Shown piece by piece: positions 61,823 through 64,000 of a stretch of 64,000 nucleotides of DNA; position 1 is the stretch's first letter; each line of letters begins with the position of its first letter. The notes under the pieces are model-generated. The model was not told where the DNA came from. It worked only from the letters and a program-made list of their open reading frames with translations, and searched no databases. The stretch is from the NCBI RefSeq assembly GCF_003931855.1, contig NZ_CP034248.1:3224001-3288000 (forward strand). Reading direction: 5' to 3'. This stretch comes from Paenibacillus lentus (GTDB lineage: Bacteria > Bacillota > Bacilli > Paenibacillales > Paenibacillaceae). A program made the translations under genes and the position numbers.

Positions 61823-64000
61823 TTGAGTTTATTGGAGAACTTTTTGCCGGCCTATCTGGAGGAAGTCGTTGGTGACCGGTTTGGCCGTTATTCCAAATAT
61901 ATCATTCAGGATCGCGCCATTCCCGATGTGCGCGATGGGCTGAAGCCCGTTCAAAGACGGATTCTATATGCCATGTACGACTCGGGAAACACCCCGGATA
62001 AGCCATATCGCAAATCCGCTAAGACTGTCGGAGACGTGATGGGGAACTATCACCCACATGGCGATTCTTCGATTTATGAGGGGATGGTGCGCATGGCGCA
62101 GCCCTGGAAGATGGGGCATGTGCTCATCGATGGCCACGGAAACTGGGGTTCCCAGGATGATGACCCGGCGGCAGCCATGCGTTACACCGAGGCTAGATTG
62201 TCGCCGATTGCGCTGGAGTTGCTTCGGGATATTGAGAAGAGGACAGTTCCTTTTAAAGATAATTTTGATAACACGGCGATGGAGCCCGTTGTACTTCCTT
62301 CGCGTTATCCCAATCTGCTCGTCAACGGCGTAAGCGGAATTTCTGCTGGATTTGCTACCGAAATTCCGCCGCATAACCTGCGCGAGGTGATCGATGCCTG
62401 TGTTGCGGTGATGGAGAAGCCAAACATGAGCTTGGATGAGATCCGCACTTATGTGAAGGGGCCTGATTTTCCAACCCGTGGTATTATTATGGGAGAAGAA
62501 GGTATCCAGGAAGCGTATGAGACAGGCAGGGGCCGCATTTATATTCGTGCGAAAACAGAAATCGAATCACTGCGCGGTGGAAAGCAGCAAATCGTGATTA
62601 CAGAAGTTCCCTATCAGGTCGTTAAATCTCGCCTAGTTACGGCCATGGAGAACATACGCATAGAGAAGAAGGTCGACGGGATTGCTGAAGTACGTGATGA
62701 GAGCGGACGCGAAGGACTGCGGATTGTTGTCGAGCTGCGCAAGGACGCTGATGCCAAAGGGATTTTGGCTTATTTGCTGAAGAAAACCGACTTGCAGGTG
62801 ACATATAACTTTAATATGGTAGCGATTGTGAACAAAGCGCCTCGTCAGCTTGGGCTAAAAGCAATTCTCGAAGCTTATATCGCGCATCAGCGTGAGGTAG
62901 TGACTCACCGGACGCAGTATGAGCTGGAGAAGGCAGAGGATCGGGCTCATGTTCTTGAAGGCTTGGTTAAAGCGCTGAACATATTGGATGAGGTCATAGC
63001 AGCCATCAAGGCTTCAAAGAATCGGCAGGATGCGCAGAACAATTTGCAAACGATGTTCGGCTTTACCGAGCGGCAAGCGGATTCGATCCTGACCTTGCAA
63101 TTGTATCGATTGACGAATCTGGAAATTACGTCTTTGCAGAAGGAACTGAATGAACTTCAAAAGAAAATAAATACCCTTCGGGGAATTTTGGATAGCGACA
63201 AGAAGCTGATCGCGGTCATTAAAAAGGAATTGCTTGAAATCCGGGATAAATACGGCATAGATCGCCGTTCAGAAATTCAGGAGGAAGTAGAGGAAATTAA
63301 GGTTAACCTGGAGGTTATGGTCGCTCAGGAGGATGTCCTCGTGACATTGTCTAACGAAGGATATATTAAGCGTACGAGTATGCTGTCCTTTACCCGCTCC
63401 GGTGGAGAACTTGAAGGATCGGGTGTGAAGGAAGGAGACTACGTGAAGCACGTCTTAGAGGTTGATACACTGCAAAATGTGCTGATATTCACGCAGCGCG
63501 GGCAATATTTTGTACTTCCGGTGCACCAAATACCCGAATTCAAGTGGAAGGATAACGGGACTGCGATTGTCAACGTTATCGCTTTGGCGAAGGAAGACCG
63601 GATCGTTAGCGTTATTCCCGTAAAAACTTTTGACGAACCAGACACGAGCCTCGTCTTCGTCACAAAACAGGGACAGGTCAAACGTACGTTGCTTAAAGAT
63701 TACGAAACGAAGCGGTCTGGAGCTGTTGCTGCGGCAAGGGTTGCGGACGGAGATGAAATTATCCAGGTGCAGTTAAGCCAGAGTAATGCTGATATTTTGC
63801 TGTTAACGAAGGATGGTATGGCCATTCGCTTTGCAGAAAATGAAGTTAATCCGATGGGACGCGTCACTGCTGGCGTCAAGGGCATCGGCTTGAAGGACGA
63901 TGACGAAGTAGTGAGTGCGCTTTGGGTGGAAGGCGATGAAGGCGAAATCCTCGTTGTCTCAGATCTTGGATATGGCAAGCGCAGCCTGCTGTTGGATTAT
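61823..64000 (+). CDS. parC: DNA topoisomerase IV subunit A (3' end outside window)
   Basis: 726 residues are visible before the window ends. TTG start at 61823 follows GAGGGTGA; a nearby ATG (61818) opens only two codons. The catalytic Tyr121 is in [11 protein letters not shown]. In the quinolone-resistance region [10 protein letters not shown], Ser82 and Glu86 (matching the resistance hot spots Ser80 and Glu84 of S. aureus ParC) are wild type. A long coiled-coil and the beginning of the C-terminal pinwheel repeats follow. Confidence 0.96.
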   Translation, partial: MSLLENFLPAYLEEVVGDRFGRYSKYIIQDRAIPDVRDGLKPVQRRILYAMYDSGNTPDKPYRKSAKTVGDVMGNYHPHGDSSIYEGMVRMAQPWKMGHVLIDGHGNWGSQDDDPAAAMRYTEARLSPIALELLRDIEKRTVPFKDNFDNTAMEPVVLPSRYPNLLVNGVSGISAGFATEIPPHNLREVIDACVAVMEKPNMSLDEIRTYVKGPDFPTRGIIMGEEGIQEAYETGRGRIYIRAKTEIESLRGGKQQIVITEVPYQVVKSRLVTAMENIRIEKKVDGIAEVRDESGREGLRIVVELRKDADAKGILAYLLKKTDLQVTYNFNMVAIVNKAPRQLGLKAILEAYIAHQREVVTHRTQYELEKAEDRAHVLEGLVKALNILDEVIAAIKASKNRQDAQNNLQTMFGFTERQADSILTLQLYRLTNLEITSLQKELNELQKKINTLRGILDSDKKLIAVIKKELLEIRDKYGIDRRSEIQEEVEEIKVNLEVMVAQEDVLVTLSNEGYIKRTSMLSFTRSGGELEGSGVKEGDYVKHVLEVDTLQNVLIFTQRGQYFVLPVHQIPEFKWKDNGTAIVNVIALAKEDRIVSVIPVKTFDEPDTSLVFVTKQGQVKRTLLKDYETKRSGAVAAARVADGDEIIQVQLSQSNADILLLTKDGMAIRFAENEVNPMGRVTAGVKGIGLKDDDEVVSALWVEGDEGEILVVSDLGYGKRSLLLDY

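Noticed and set aside
1..64000. CRISPR arrays, rRNA genes, integrase or attachment sites
   Set aside because: No regularly spaced repeats, no rRNA sequence, and no integrase or clear att repeats were seen.

Overview
The window looks like the chromosome of a Paenibacillus-type member of the Bacillota. The gene content is Bacillus-like (dynA, sipS-type signal peptidase, nth, parE-parC, mtnWXB, a tRNA-dependent T-box ahead of proB). Alongside it are features common in Paenibacillus: a large SLH-domain protein, amidases with a copper-amine-oxidase-like N-terminal domain, GerMN lipoproteins, and a YesN/YesM-type two-component pair beside galactoside transport genes. The genus is an inference from protein similarity; no rRNA is present.

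Layout. 1-5043 is an envelope-stress block: the end of a BceS-type sensor kinase, a BceAB-type peptide-antibiotic ABC transporter with a recognisable response-regulator box, a DedA membrane protein and undecaprenyl-diphosphate phosphatase UppP. 5044-19230 is a decayed siphophage-type prophage. Dead cytosine-5 and ParB-fused adenine methyltransferases, an ArpU-like late regulator and a frameshifted small terminase keep a phage-like order. Several intact, AT-rich accessory genes lie among them, and an IS4-family and an IS21-family element have inserted. Its right edge runs into an N-terminally truncated, frameshifted, internally deleted MFS transporter (19220-20267). 20291-28634 is metabolism: proB-proA-proC-mtnW-mtnX-mtnB on the minus strand behind a T-box leader, then mtnE (minus) and mtnU (plus). 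28707-31720 holds a LysR regulator, signal peptidase I and an IS3-family element. leuC-leuD follow (31906-33962). 34240-41512 is a wall block: two tandem copies of an amidase plus GerMN lipoprotein pair, then an SLH-domain protein. 41600-52967 contains nth, a conserved small protein, a double-headed dynamin (dynA), a heterodimeric ABC exporter, purT with an overlapping GNAT gene, and a predicted papain-like enzyme. 53158-55838 is a wrecked sensory and sugar-uptake locus: a frameshifted YesN-type regulator, the first part of a YesM-type kinase, and the last part of an MglC permease joined at a deletion scar. 55938-64000 has a CAP-domain secreted protein, tRNA-Lys(CTT), an SGNH hydrolase, an ABC-2 transporter, and topoisomerase IV (parE, with parC running off the window).

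How parts work together. BceAB, DedA and UppP all touch the lipid II / undecaprenyl carrier cycle. The T-box would tie proline synthesis, and by read-through three methionine-salvage enzymes, to uncharged tRNA-Pro. mtnE and mtnU form the transamination / omega-amidase step of the same salvage pathway. No CRISPR array or rRNA operon was seen. The best place to look for something undescribed is the set of intact cargo genes in the dead prophage (8262-18473). No function can be assigned to most of them from sequence alone.
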